64,000 nucleotides of DNA from Oligoflexales bacterium (GTDB lineage: Bacteria > Bdellovibrionota_B > Oligoflexia > Oligoflexales > RGVZ01), in the NCBI GenBank assembly GCA_947494335.1, contig CANLUT010000005.1, forward strand, positions 213,828 to 277,827, written 5' to 3'. This document shows positions 18,773-27,905 of this stretch, piece after piece (the stretch's first letter is position 1; each line of letters starts with the position of its first letter). The notes under the pieces are model-generated. The model worked only from the letters and a program-made list of their open reading frames with translations, had not been told where the DNA came from and made no database searches. The translations under genes and the position numbers were made by a program.

Positions 18773-19636
18773 CTATTCGTAGCGCCCCATAGTGCCAGCA
18801 TCGTAACCAAGAAATGCCTGAGTGATTTCTTCGCGCGTGTTCATCACAAAAGGACCAAGACCGACCATGGGTTCGCCCAGTGGTTCTCCGCCCATGAATA
18901 AAAGTTTTGAGTCTGTTTCTGCAGTTAAGGCAATTGTACTTCCAGCGCTGTCAAAAACGGCAAGTTCGACCTCACCAAACTGTTGGTTGTCATCAGTCTT
19001 GCATCGACCGCTGAGACAGAACAGCACGGCAGTATGATTCTCCGGAACGGTTAACTCCACAGGTTGACCTGCTTTAAGGCGAATATCCCATAGATTGACC
19101 GGTGTTTGGGTGACCGCTGGCCCCTTTTTCCCGCAGTACTCGCCTGCGATGATGCGAAGCTTCCCCGCTTGGTTCGGAAGATCGACGGTTGGGATATCTG
19201 ATTCCAAAAGTGTCTGATAACGGGGCCTAAGAGATTTGTCTTTGGCCCTTAGATTAACCCAAAGTTGAATGACCTCAAATAAACCGCCGGCTTTCTGGAA
19301 AGTCTCGCTGTGCATCTCTTCATGAAGAACACCTGCGCCGGCAGTCATCCATTGAACATCTCCAGGGCCTACAGTCCCTGTGCTCCCAGAGGAATCTCTA
19401 TGGGTGACCTCACCACTGTAAATGATCGTTACGGTTTCAAAACCGCGATGAGGATGCTCGCTAACGCCTTTCTGGCCAGACGACGGCGGAAACTCATGAG
19501 GACCGGCGTAGTCTAGAAGTAGAAATGGTGAAATTTTCTTGCCTAGATCGTTGTAGCCAAACATGTTGCGTACGGGAAAGCCGTTGCCAACCCAGTGATT
19601 GCTTCTTGGCTTTTGGATGGTGACGATCTTTTTCAA
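18773..19636 (-). CDS. Pirin-family protein
   Basis: 287 residues if started at the TTG at 19636, which has GGGGAG nine bases upstream; a TTG at 19657 overlapping the hldE stop is the alternative. Metal ligands of the pirin cupin are visible in HPHRGFETVTIIYSGEVTHRD and further on in VLHEEMHSE, with the N-terminal SNHWVGNGFPVRN motif. The C-terminal cupin ends PLGEPMVGLGPFVMNTREEI. Pirins are cytoplasmic iron proteins, some with quercetinase activity and some regulatory; no specific role can be assigned. It directly follows hldE on the same strand. Confidence 0.88.
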   Translation of the reverse strand: MKKIVTIQKPRSNHWVGNGFPVRNMFGYNDLGKKISPFLLLDYAGPHEFPPSSGQKGVSEHPHRGFETVTIIYSGEVTHRDSSGSTGTVGPGDVQWMTAGAGVLHEEMHSETFQKAGGLFEVIQLWVNLRAKDKSLRPRYQTLLESDIPTVDLPNQAGKLRIIAGEYCGKKGPAVTQTPVNLWDIRLKAGQPVELTVPENHTAVLFCLSGRCKTDDNQQFGEVELAVFDSAGSTIALTAETDSKLLFMGGEPLGEPMVGLGPFVMNTREEITQAFLGYDAGTMGRYE

Positions 19637-19653
19637 TTGGATGTACTCCCCGA

Positions 19654-21150
19654 TCAATGCTTCGCTTTTTGCACCAATGAAGATGTGCTTCGCCCATCAA
19701 CGAGAGGAATGACCTCCACTCGTCCGCCCCATGCGATAACCTCTTTAGCACCAACAATCGTATCGACCGTGTAATCACCACCTTTGACTAAAACATTCGG
19801 TTTAAGTTCCAGTATCAGTGAGTGGGGGGTCTCTTCGCCAAAAATGGTCACGTAGTCAACGCAAGCAAGGGCTGCCATGATCCGCGCGCGGTCGTCTTCG
19901 CTCTGTAGTGGGCGAGACGGGCCTTTTAGCTTACGAACGCTTTCGTCGCTATTCAGTGCGACGATCAGCAGATCACCAAATGATTTGGACTTTTGTAGGG
20001 ATTCAATGTGACCAGCATGAAGCAGGTCAAAACAGCCGTTCGTAAACACGACTTTTTTGCCTTCTTCTCGCGCCTGGGCAAGAATTTGACAAAGCTCCTG
20101 ACGGGGTAAAACTTTTTCCGGTTCGGTCTCGCCAGTTTCAGATTTAAATGCATCAAGAAATTCAGCTGCCGTCAGCGTCGCCGTTCCGAGTTTCCCGCAA
20201 ACAATGCCAGCCGCAATATTGGCGAGTTGAACGCTTCGGGATGCTCCGACAGCGGCACCCATACCCATGGCAAGAAAAGCAACCATGGTATCACCCGCGC
20301 CGCTCACGTCGGCTACTTGTAGTGCAGTTGACTCAAAGTGTTCAGATCCTTCAACATCTTTCCCACGGATAGTTACGCCTTTATCACTCAGTGATAAAAC
20401 CACATTACGAGCACCACTTGACTCTAAGATGGCCTGACAAAGAGCATCCACTTCACTGTCAAAAGAGGTGACTTTGAATCCCGGTTTTGTGATTTTAAGT
20501 ATGTCTCGCCCTTCCGAGAGGTTGGGCTTGATGAGCGTTGTTCCGTTGTAACGCTTCATATCAAGGGACTTAGGGTCTGTGATAACCGGGACATTATTAG
20601 CATTTGCAAGTTTGATCACTCGTTGCAAGAGTGCGGGCGTACAAACACCTTTGCCGTAGTCGCTGATCACCAGCGCCTTGGGTCCTTTTAAACCGACGAA
20701 TGCCGTGGCCTTCTCTGCAAGCAGATCTTCTTCACTCGGAGTAATGATTGCACTTGTCTCACTGTCAATCCGCACGACTTGCTGGTACCCAGCCATCACG
20801 CGCAGCTTTCTTGTGGTAGGATGCTGGGCGTTTTTTAAAAGAGCCGATGTGTCAACGCCGAGCTCATGACAAATTTGCTCAAATCGCTGTCCATCTGCAT
20901 CTTGTCCGATGCGTCCTGCCAGCGTGACTTTACCGCCGAAGTCTGCAATGTTTGCTGCAACGTTGGCTGCGCCACCAAGCACAGCCCATTGTTTTTGTTC
21001 CAGCACAACCGGAACAGGTGCTTCTGGAGAGATGCGGCTCACTTTACCTGTGACATAGGTATCGAGGATCAAGTCACCCAGCACGAACACGCGTGTACCC
21101 TGCATTTTCAATACGTCATCGCCCACGCTGGACGCTAGTTTTCTAATCAT
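19654..21150 (-). CDS. hldE: Bifunctional heptose kinase/adenylyltransferase HldE
   Basis: 498 residues from the ATG at 21150, which has GGAG six bases upstream; the frame opens 16 codons earlier but without a binding site. The PfkB-type kinase domain (1-330) makes heptose 1,7-bisphosphate: VLGDLILDTYVTGKVSRISPE, GGAANVAAN and the catalytic SGAGDTMVAFLA. The C-terminal nucleotidyltransferase (about 350-498) adenylylates heptose 1-phosphate: VVFTNGCFDLLHAGHIE with the HxGH motif. Both serve ADP-heptose synthesis for the lipopolysaccharide inner core. gmhA, the preceding enzyme of the pathway, lies 2.6 kb downstream in this orientation's neighbour group; gmhB and hldD are not in the window. Confidence 0.95.
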   Translation of the reverse strand: MIRKLASSVGDDVLKMQGTRVFVLGDLILDTYVTGKVSRISPEAPVPVVLEQKQWAVLGGAANVAANIADFGGKVTLAGRIGQDADGQRFEQICHELGVDTSALLKNAQHPTTRKLRVMAGYQQVVRIDSETSAIITPSEEDLLAEKATAFVGLKGPKALVISDYGKGVCTPALLQRVIKLANANNVPVITDPKSLDMKRYNGTTLIKPNLSEGRDILKITKPGFKVTSFDSEVDALCQAILESSGARNVVLSLSDKGVTIRGKDVEGSEHFESTALQVADVSGAGDTMVAFLAMGMGAAVGASRSVQLANIAAGIVCGKLGTATLTAAEFLDAFKSETGETEPEKVLPRQELCQILAQAREEGKKVVFTNGCFDLLHAGHIESLQKSKSFGDLLIVALNSDESVRKLKGPSRPLQSEDDRARIMAALACVDYVTIFGEETPHSLILELKPNVLVKGGDYTVDTIVGAKEVIAWGGRVEVIPLVDGRSTSSLVQKAKH

Positions 21151-21381
21151 GGAACGCTCCATCACAAAATATTTCGATCCATGATCTGAGTATTTCATTT
21201 TCTTGGGGAAATTGGTACGGGACTCTCACGTAAACGACGCCTGCGAGCAGGCAGATTCGCAATGAAACCTGGCGCAGATTTTTTATGTAAAATACTGAAA
21301 ATATTAGAATAAATAGCGAGATCAATGGATCACCTCAATGTCTGTCGAGTTTCTTCCGATTCCTTCCTGATAGGAGAAGCA

Positions 21382-22290
21382 ATGGAAAATAAACAACTTT
21401 TTTTCGTAGTCGTTCTAGCGGTGTTTCTTGCGCGCTGCGCGGACGCAGAGATGGCTGGTGGTTCGGGTTCAGCTGCAAAATCTAAAAAACAGATAACTCC
21501 TCCAACAGGATTACCAACATTTGGGTGTATCGAAACATCTGTCACAGCTAATGCTGGTCAGACAGTACAAATTAATGTTTCTGGTCCCTCTGCATCGACA
21601 TCTGTAGCGGTCCAAGATGACTTTGGAATGGCCACAGTCGATACAATAGCGATATCCTATACAGCTCCTGGCATCGTGTCAGAAAACCGTGACGTAGTTT
21701 TAACGCTTAAAGATGGCTCAAAGACAGCCTCTTGCTTGGTCAAGCTTATTGGCACGGGGAAAGTATTGATTCATGACGATGGCACCAGTCGCGCTCTCTT
21801 GGCCAACATTTATAAATTAAATCATGGGCCAGGTGTTATCGTTGATAGAGAGGTTTATAATTTACCAGACCTGTCGACTCTAACACCCCTTCCACAGCGT
21901 TACATGGCGCCGAATATTAATGTTCCCACTACAAAGTGGACGAATGGATTTCCATCGGCGCCAGATCTAGTGGAATGGTTTGCTATTCGTTTTAGTGGCA
22001 AAATTTCAGTGCCCTTGGACGGACAATATACGTTCAGGTTTTCTGCGTTAGACGATGGCGCAAAACTGTTTATTGACGATCAGTTGGTTCTGAATTGGGA
22101 CGGATTATCCTGGCCAGAGGCCATTGCTGCACGTCAGCCTTCTTCGATTAACCTGACCAAAGGTGAACATCGTTTTAGAGTTGACTACCTCCAAGGTCCG
22201 CGTGACTATTTGGGGGTGGTGCTACAGTGGAAAGTTCCAAATACCGCAGAGTTTTCTTTTATCCCTGCCTCGGCACTTAGTCGCCCCTAA
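21382..22290 (+). CDS. PA14-domain lipoprotein
   Basis: 302 residues from the ATG at 21382, five bases after AGGAG; an upstream in-frame ATG at 21325 has no binding site. The signal MENKQLFFVVVLAVFLARC ends in a lipobox-like LARC, with the following ADAE mature start. Residues about 30-130 look like an Ig-like beta domain. From about 170 to the end is a PA14 domain: DGQYTFRFSALDDGAKLFIDDQL, LTKGEHRFRVDYLQGPR and VVLQWKVP. PA14 domains bind carbohydrate or mediate surface interactions. Its ligand is unknown. It stands alone between minus-strand groups. Confidence 0.8.
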   Translation: MENKQLFFVVVLAVFLARCADAEMAGGSGSAAKSKKQITPPTGLPTFGCIETSVTANAGQTVQINVSGPSASTSVAVQDDFGMATVDTIAISYTAPGIVSENRDVVLTLKDGSKTASCLVKLIGTGKVLIHDDGTSRALLANIYKLNHGPGVIVDREVYNLPDLSTLTPLPQRYMAPNINVPTTKWTNGFPSAPDLVEWFAIRFSGKISVPLDGQYTFRFSALDDGAKLFIDDQLVLNWDGLSWPEAIAARQPSSINLTKGEHRFRVDYLQGPRDYLGVVLQWKVPNTAEFSFIPASALSRP

Positions 22291-22314
22291 TGGTCACAGT
22301 CCATTGTCGTTCCG

Positions 22315-23235
22315 TTAGTTAAGAGTCGCAAAAAATCGATCCCAAAGTCTTATGTGGTCTGCGAGTCGGCGGGACTCGACGGATCTTTGACCCTCAAATG
22401 AGAAGGCTCTGCGGCCGTATGTTTCAAGATAGTAGTCATCAGACCCACCAACAGCGGAGTAACCTAGAATGTCGCTCACGGTGCCGTACGGGTAATTAAA
22501 AATATCTTTGACCAGCTCGCCGAACTCCTGGTGTCTAGTCAGTGCATCACCTGTGAGTCCTTCAGAGGTCCACGCCCATGGATGAATAAGGCCGCCAATA
22601 CAGCAGTGATATTCCATCGTCGCTTCAACGGTAAGTTGAAGCGACTGGGCCTCCAAGGCGACGAAATTGGTAACCGCCAGCGTTTCTGGTTGGCGAAAGC
22701 CCTGATTACCTGCCGCTTGAATTTTAAAATCTCGGTTTAAATCAGCGCCGACGGCATTGCCGCGCTGTCCAGCGCTGTACCCGTCGGGATTCATGATTGG
22801 AACAAAGTAGACGACACCACCATTTTCTATGAATCGGTTAAATTCAGGCGCTGGATTGGTTTTGGCTAAAAACTCAAAAGGCAACCGATCCGTGATGTGC
22901 AGGTATTCGTTGCCGTGAATGGCTTCCGAAATGAATACGGCAGGTCGACCTTTTGTGGAGACATCCCTGTTCATAATCCTGAGTGCCATTAGCGGTTTGT
23001 TTTGCCCCGAGCGACCATATTCTATCCACTCAGTCGTAGAAGAGTGCTCCAGGTGTAATTTTGCAAAGGCTGAATGAATATCAGCAAGCGGAGGGCGTGA
23101 AATTCCCGAGTCACTATGAATCAGCTCATACTCAAGCGGACGCCCAAAGAGATAACGCTCGGCCGAGCGAGTTGTGGTCGCAAGTGCCGCAGCAATGCTC
23201 GCGATCGCGAGAAGCATAGCCAAAGTTAGTCGCAT
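22315..23235 (-). CDS. Exported zinc carboxypeptidase, M14 family
   Basis: 306 residues with an N-terminal signal peptide (MRLTLAMLLAIASIAAALA). The M14 zinc site is visible: HGNE (HxxE) near residue 107, the third ligand His in MEYHCC near residue 208, and the substrate-binding NPDGY and LNRDF motifs; the general-base Glu is probably in AFSFEGQRS near 287. It would remove C-terminal residues from peptides in the periplasm or outside; the substrate could also be a cell-wall peptide. The start overlaps the secB stop by one base (TGATG), so the two are probably co-translated. Confidence 0.88.
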   Translation of the reverse strand: MRLTLAMLLAIASIAAALATTTRSAERYLFGRPLEYELIHSDSGISRPPLADIHSAFAKLHLEHSSTTEWIEYGRSGQNKPLMALRIMNRDVSTKGRPAVFISEAIHGNEYLHITDRLPFEFLAKTNPAPEFNRFIENGGVVYFVPIMNPDGYSAGQRGNAVGADLNRDFKIQAAGNQGFRQPETLAVTNFVALEAQSLQLTVEATMEYHCCIGGLIHPWAWTSEGLTGDALTRHQEFGELVKDIFNYPYGTVSDILGYSAVGGSDDYYLETYGRRAFSFEGQRSVESRRLADHIRLWDRFFATLN

Positions 23236-23702
23236 CAGTGCACTCCGCCCTGAGTCGGCGCGGCTTCGCGCTGGTTGCGCATGGCCTCAAAATTAAGCGG
23301 AGCTAACATAATTGGAGGGAGGGAGCCCATAGTCATCGCCTGATCAATATTGGCCCTAGCGTACGGAAACAGTGTTTGCGGGCAGAATACGAGGAGAATG
23401 TGATCCAACTGCTGCGGCGACGCGTTTTTGATTTCAAAAACACCTGATTGTTCAATCTCAATCATAAAGACCGACTCCTCGCCAACTTTCGCATCGAGAA
23501 GAACATTCAGCGTCACTTCGTAGAAGTTGTTATTCATCTTTTTTGGCGTGACATTCACCTCAACCTTCATCTCTGGTTGATGCTGTTGCTGAAAAATCTG
23601 GGGTGCTTTCGGTAACTCAAACGACAAGTCTTTGACATAGATGCGAGCAATCGTAATTTCAACTTGTCCTGCTTGAGGCTGTCCTTGTCCCGGCTGATTC
23701 AT
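23235..23702 (-). CDS. secB: Protein-export chaperone SecB
   Basis: 155 residues, typical length. RIYVKDLSFELPKAPQIF is the conserved first strand, and LFPYARANIDQAMTMGS followed by PPIMLAPLNFEAM is the signature C-terminal half. SecB tetramers hold precursor proteins unfolded and hand them to SecA. The proline/glutamine-rich first 14 residues are an unusual extension. GGAG lies eight bases before the ATG. It sits 49 bases after gmhA and overlaps the downstream carboxypeptidase by one base. Confidence 0.93.
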   Translation of the reverse strand: MNQPGQGQPQAGQVEITIARIYVKDLSFELPKAPQIFQQQHQPEMKVEVNVTPKKMNNNFYEVTLNVLLDAKVGEESVFMIEIEQSGVFEIKNASPQQLDHILLVFCPQTLFPYARANIDQAMTMGSLPPIMLAPLNFEAMRNQREAAPTQGGVH

Positions 23703-23751
23703 GATGTGATCTCCATGGATATGGCTTTGATGTTTAATAACTGAGGAATCA

Positions 23752-24345
23752 TTACTTGTAGTTTTGCGGGGCTAGTTGTCGTTCAATCAACTCGATGAAT
23801 ATGTGAATCACCTTGATGTGAAGCTCTTGAACCCGATCGGCATACTGACCTGCGGGCGTTGCAATATGGACATCGACCAAATCGCCCAAGGCGCACTGAT
23901 CTTTGCCTGTCAGGGCGACGACTTTCATGCCAATACTTTTAGCTACCTGAGCTGCTTTCACGACGTTCTTGCTGGTGCCGCTGGTCGAAATTCCAACTAA
24001 AACATCACCCGGTCGCCCGTGTGCTTCGAGATAACGACTAAACACGAATTCGTAGCCGTAGTCATTCGCAACACAGGCGAGGTGACTTGGATCAGAGATA
24101 GCTGCAGCAGCGTAGGCTGGTCGGTCAAGACGATAACGCCCGGAGAGCTCCTCAGCAAAATGCATGGCGTCACACATACTGCCGCCGTTACCGCAAGAAA
24201 AAATCCGTCCCTGCTTACTCAGAGAGGCAGCCATCATGGCAGCAGCTTCAGCGATACGGCTCAACTTTGCCTGATCGGCCATCAGTTGAGTTAAACCAGC
24301 CTGGGCTTCCTTTAGTGCTGCGAGAATCGTTTCGTTGCTTGCCAC
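23752..24345 (-). CDS. gmhA: Phosphoheptose isomerase GmhA
   Basis: 197 residues from a GTG at 24345 with AAGGAG six bases upstream. Converts sedoheptulose 7-phosphate to glycero-manno-heptose 7-phosphate, the first step of ADP-heptose synthesis. It is a single SIS domain: FSCGNGGSMCDAMHFAEELSG is the GmhA signature, ISTSGTSKNVVKAAQVA the phosphate-binding loop, and ADRVQELHIKVIHIFIELIE the C-terminal helix with the metal-binding His. Cytoplasmic. It follows ugd by 17 bases, in one envelope-sugar operon with secB after it. Confidence 0.95.
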   Translation of the reverse strand: MASNETILAALKEAQAGLTQLMADQAKLSRIAEAAAMMAASLSKQGRIFSCGNGGSMCDAMHFAEELSGRYRLDRPAYAAAAISDPSHLACVANDYGYEFVFSRYLEAHGRPGDVLVGISTSGTSKNVVKAAQVAKSIGMKVVALTGKDQCALGDLVDVHIATPAGQYADRVQELHIKVIHIFIELIERQLAPQNYK

Positions 24346-24362
24346 GAGGATCTCCTTGGGTG

Positions 24363-25718
24363 CTAGGTGCGTGCGCGTTGTGATGCGGAAGCGTCAGGGC
24401 GCCCCATGCACTCATAGTGAAATCCAAGGTTCTTTAAATGTTTGAAGCTCCACTGGTTTCGCAGATCGAATACGGCACGGGTTCGCATCAGAGACGCTAC
24501 TTTTTCGAAGTTTGGCCGTTTGTATTCAGGCCACTCCGTCACCAACACCAAGGCGTCGGCATTTTTGACGGCATCGTATGCTTGGTCAACATAAGTGAGT
24601 CCATTTTGGCTGCCAATTTCGCGGCTGAAGTTCTCCTGACCCTGTGGGTCATGACCTATGACCGTCGCGCCTGCCTTAAGAAGTGTTTCAATGATTGTCA
24701 GTGCAGGAGCCTCGCGCACATCGTCAGTGCCTGGTTTGAACGCTAAACCCCAAACGGCTACGGTTTTGCCTTTGAGATTGCCACCAAAGTGGTTTAGGAC
24801 CTTCAAAGCACCGTGTTTCTTTTGTGCCTCATTGGCCGTCGTCACACTTTTCAAAATTTCCAATGAAACGCCGAAGTGATCGCCAGTTTTTACAAGAGCC
24901 GCAACATCCTTGGGAAAGCAGCTTCCACCGTAGCCAGGGCCGGCCCAAAGAAATTTGCGGCCGATACGCGGATCCGAGCCCATACCTCGCCGAACATTGT
25001 CGATATCAGCACCAACTTTTTCGCAAAGCCTTGACAGCTCGTTCATAAAGCTGATGCGCGTCGCCAACATGGCGTTACTTCCATATTTGATAAGCTCTGA
25101 GGAGCGGCGATCCACGATAAATAGCTTTGACGGATCATCGATGACAAATACCGTATAGAGCTCTCGAAGGAGTTCGGCATCCTGGTCATTGGTAACCCCA
25201 GCCACAATACGGTCAGGGTGTAGGAAGTCATTGACAGCAGCGCCTTCTTTAAGGAACTCGGGGTTAGAGCCAACGCTGACTCGGTGTTTGGCACCTCGCG
25301 CCTTCAGGGTCTGTTGGATAATGTCATCTACAATGTCGCACGTGCCGACAGGGACTGTAGACTTCACCATGGCAAGCAGGTTGCCGGAACACATCTCGCC
25401 AATGCTTTTGGCTACGGCCTTTACGTAAGACAAGTCTGCGCTGCCGTCTTCCCCCTCAGGAGTTCCAACGGCGATGAACGCGACATCCGCGCCATTCAGG
25501 GCGTCTTCCAGTTTTGTCGTAAAGAAAAGTCGATCATGTTCAAGATTTTGCTGAATCAGAGGCTCAAGACCCGGCTCATAAATCGGCGAGTGCGCTTCTT
25601 TGAGCATTTTTATCTTCTTCTCGTCCAAATCCACGCAGGTTACAACATGGCCGACCTCAGCGAGGCAGGTACCCGTAACGAGCCCAACATAACCGGTTCC
25701 GATGACCGCAATCCGCAT
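24363..25718 (-). CDS. ugd: UDP-glucose 6-dehydrogenase
   Basis: 451 residues. Oxidises UDP-glucose to UDP-glucuronate with two NAD+, feeding polysaccharide or lipid A modification. The N-terminal Rossmann motif is IAVIGTGYVGLVTGTCLAE; the catalytic Cys lies in GPGYGGSCFPKDV near residue 264; VWGLAFKPGTDDVREAP is the conserved start of the C-terminal UDP-binding domain. GGAGG is eight bases before the ATG. First gene of the ugd-gmhA-secB-M14 group; its promoter is probably in the 184-base gap shared with the divergent diguanylate cyclase. Confidence 0.95.
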   Translation of the reverse strand: MRIAVIGTGYVGLVTGTCLAEVGHVVTCVDLDEKKIKMLKEAHSPIYEPGLEPLIQQNLEHDRLFFTTKLEDALNGADVAFIAVGTPEGEDGSADLSYVKAVAKSIGEMCSGNLLAMVKSTVPVGTCDIVDDIIQQTLKARGAKHRVSVGSNPEFLKEGAAVNDFLHPDRIVAGVTNDQDAELLRELYTVFVIDDPSKLFIVDRRSSELIKYGSNAMLATRISFMNELSRLCEKVGADIDNVRRGMGSDPRIGRKFLWAGPGYGGSCFPKDVAALVKTGDHFGVSLEILKSVTTANEAQKKHGALKVLNHFGGNLKGKTVAVWGLAFKPGTDDVREAPALTIIETLLKAGATVIGHDPQGQENFSREIGSQNGLTYVDQAYDAVKNADALVLVTEWPEYKRPNFEKVASLMRTRAVFDLRNQWSFKHLKNLGFHYECMGRPDASASQRART

Positions 25719-25902
25719 CAGCTAATCCTCCGTACTTTCAAGTACTTTTTGACGATTGTGAGATTAGCGCAAGGCTGGTGGGGGTGCAACATGAGTCTCT
25801 GGGCCCTGGGGTGATTTTGCGATCAAAACCGGCACAGGGTAAAATAAAAGAGGATTAAACATCCTAATTTATTGTTTATTTTTTGGTTTGGTTGGGTGCA
25901 CG

Positions 25903-26796
25903 ATGTCAGATGATAAAACCATAATTGCCGATCCGGGTAGCACCGTATTTCAGCCGCCAAAACGCAAAGCAGCGTCGCTGATTCAATACAACGGCGCAAA
26001 TCTAGGCAGAAGAATTCAATTAATCGAGCAACGAACGATCGTTGGTCGCACCCCCGAATCGCACATCTTTGTCAACGAAGCTAGTGTATCTCGCCAACAT
26101 GCCGCAATAACTTCATCGGCAGCAGGGTTTGAAATCGAAGATCTCGGAAGTTCCAATGGCACATTCATCAACGACGTGAAAGTCACAACCAGAACATTGC
26201 TCAAAGATGGGGACATGCTTCGTCTTGGAACAGTTTTGTTTCGCTTTTTTGCCTCTGACAATGCGGAATCCATCTGGGCTGATAAAATTTATCGGATGGC
26301 TACCATTGACGCAGGAACGGATACGTTCAACAAAAAATACCTTCTCGACTTTTTAGACAGTCAGCTCAAATTTGCGAGGCAGTACAAGCGCCCGTTATCA
26401 ATCATTTACTACGATCTTGATCATTTCAAAAAGGTTAATGACACGCTTGGGCATAACGGCGGTGATGTTGTATTGCGTGACACAGCCAGTATTTGTAAGT
26501 CAGCCATTCGCAAAGATGACGTCCTTGGGCGTTACGGTGGAGAGGAGTTTGTCATAGTACTTCCCGATACCGACCAAAAAGTGGCCGCTGATCTTGCAGA
26601 ACGTTTGCGTGCAGCGATCCAAAATCATGTGTTCAAAATTGAAGTGGATGGCAAAGTTGTGGATCACCGACAAACGATGAGTATGGGTGTATCTCAACTC
26701 TCTCCCGACATGCAAACAGTCGAGGCGTTTTTGGAATCGGCAGACAAAAAGTTGTATTTTTCGAAGCAGAACGGAAGAAATAAAGTCACGGTTTGA
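25903..26796 (+). CDS. FHA-GGDEF diguanylate cyclase
   Basis: 297 residues from ATG 25903. An FHA domain occupies about residues 20-115: GRTPESHIFVNEASVSRQHA and DLGSSNGTFIND are its phosphothreonine-binding signatures. A GGDEF domain follows at about 130-295 with DLDHFKKVNDTLGHNGGD and an intact active site GRYGGEEF near residue 212. The inhibitory I-site RxxD is present as RKDD five residues before GGEEF, so product inhibition by cyclic di-GMP is expected. The enzyme makes cyclic di-GMP in the cytoplasm and is probably recruited or switched by a Thr-phosphorylated partner; no Ser/Thr kinase is in the window. Same architecture as Bdellovibrio DgcB. Confidence 0.93.
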   Translation: MSDDKTIIADPGSTVFQPPKRKAASLIQYNGANLGRRIQLIEQRTIVGRTPESHIFVNEASVSRQHAAITSSAAGFEIEDLGSSNGTFINDVKVTTRTLLKDGDMLRLGTVLFRFFASDNAESIWADKIYRMATIDAGTDTFNKKYLLDFLDSQLKFARQYKRPLSIIYYDLDHFKKVNDTLGHNGGDVVLRDTASICKSAIRKDDVLGRYGGEEFVIVLPDTDQKVAADLAERLRAAIQNHVFKIEVDGKVVDHRQTMSMGVSQLSPDMQTVEAFLESADKKLYFSKQNGRNKVTV

Positions 26797-26820
26797 ACCT
26801 AGAAGCGGTGGAGAATGCGT

Positions 26821-27420
26821 GTGATCTCGAAGTCATTAAAAAATTTTTCGATTATATTCTTGTCTGCGGTGGCTTGGTCAGGTTGTGTCAGCTCAATTGA
26901 TAAAGGGTTTGAGCTTAATGACGAAATTCACAATGACGAGGACTACTACGACAAGTATCAGTCGGCCACGCGTGGTGGCGACTTGATTCAAAAGTTTGAT
27001 GTAAAGTATCGGCTTCATGCCACGTACCTTTCGCCCGAATTTCGCTCGGCGCTCGTAAAGCGTGTGCAAAAACTTTATATGGAAGATGCCGCTGGAGCTT
27101 TTGAAGAAGCCTCATCAAAAGCTGGATTCATTGTGACTATATACGGTCTCGAACGCGAGACGGTCGACTTATCAAATACCAGCCACTGGACGCTCATTTT
27201 TGAAACTAAAGACGGACCCGTGCGTCCCGTTTTGGTTCGCAAAATTAATGACAAGATTCGGTGGAGAAATTTCTTTGAGACAATTTCCCCTTGGACATCC
27301 GACTATTTGGTCGTTTTTGACCGCGCTGCAGTGAATCCTGGCGCCACCAACCTTGTGGAAAAGCCTAAGACAAAGCTTGTTTTGGCAACAGGCGAGGGAA
27401 AAGTTCAACTGGAGTGGTAA
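26821..27420 (+). CDS. Lipoprotein of unknown function
   Basis: 199 residues if started at the GTG at 26821 (GGAG seven bases upstream); the ATG at 26815 lies only one base after that site. The signal ISKSLKNFSIIFLSAVAWSGC ends in lipobox WSGC. The mature protein has no recognised domain; it alternates short beta-like stretches (SHWTLIFETKDG, WTSDYLVVF) and a central helix. It follows the diguanylate cyclase by 24 bases on the same strand and may be co-transcribed, but no functional link is shown. Confidence 0.72.
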   Translation: MISKSLKNFSIIFLSAVAWSGCVSSIDKGFELNDEIHNDEDYYDKYQSATRGGDLIQKFDVKYRLHATYLSPEFRSALVKRVQKLYMEDAAGAFEEASSKAGFIVTIYGLERETVDLSNTSHWTLIFETKDGPVRPVLVRKINDKIRWRNFFETISPWTSDYLVVFDRAAVNPGATNLVEKPKTKLVLATGEGKVQLEW

Positions 27421-27446
27421 CTCATTTCTCGTGAGGGAGTATGGCC

Positions 27447-27896
27447 ATGGCGCGCTTTCGTTACAGCGATCTAGTTCTTGAGCTGGTAGAGCTTTGTCAT
27501 GAAGTTAAAAAAGACCTTCAGCAGCGTCTGCGGTACTATCGCGCGAGTGCATACAAGATGGACGCGGCCAGGCCCATTAATGAGCGCGTAGACCAACTCC
27601 GGGCTATTTTTGATATCTTGTCGGATGATGATCTGGCTGAAGCTTTGGCAGATCACGATGCAATCATGGACTGTGGTCCGCAGATGCTTCAAGCCGGTGA
27701 ATGCTCGGTCACCGCAAGGGTGGGAGTGCTGATAGCAGCTATGGATCCAGCGCTTAACGCCCTTGTTAGACGGCATGGTAATAGCCAAAGCCAGGTGCGC
27801 GTTGAGACCATTAAGGCCCTTTATCGACATCGCTCTACCTTGATGAATATTTGCCGCGAGGGTTCCCGATCCTGGGAGCTGTTGCGCGGTCTTTGA
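27447..27896 (+). CDS. Conserved-looking helical protein of unknown function
   Basis: 149 residues from the ATG at 27447, seven bases after GGGAG; the ATG at 27441 is too close to it. No signal peptide or membrane segment; the composition is that of a soluble, mostly helical protein with charged amphipathic stretches (LVELCHEVKKDLQQRLRYY, RVDQLRAIFDILSDDD). It is followed after nine bases by the membrane peptidase gene. No family recognised. Confidence 0.65.
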   Translation: MARFRYSDLVLELVELCHEVKKDLQQRLRYYRASAYKMDAARPINERVDQLRAIFDILSDDDLAEALADHDAIMDCGPQMLQAGECSVTARVGVLIAAMDPALNALVRRHGNSQSQVRVETIKALYRHRSTLMNICREGSRSWELLRGL

Positions 27897-27905
27897 TCGC
27901 TTATC

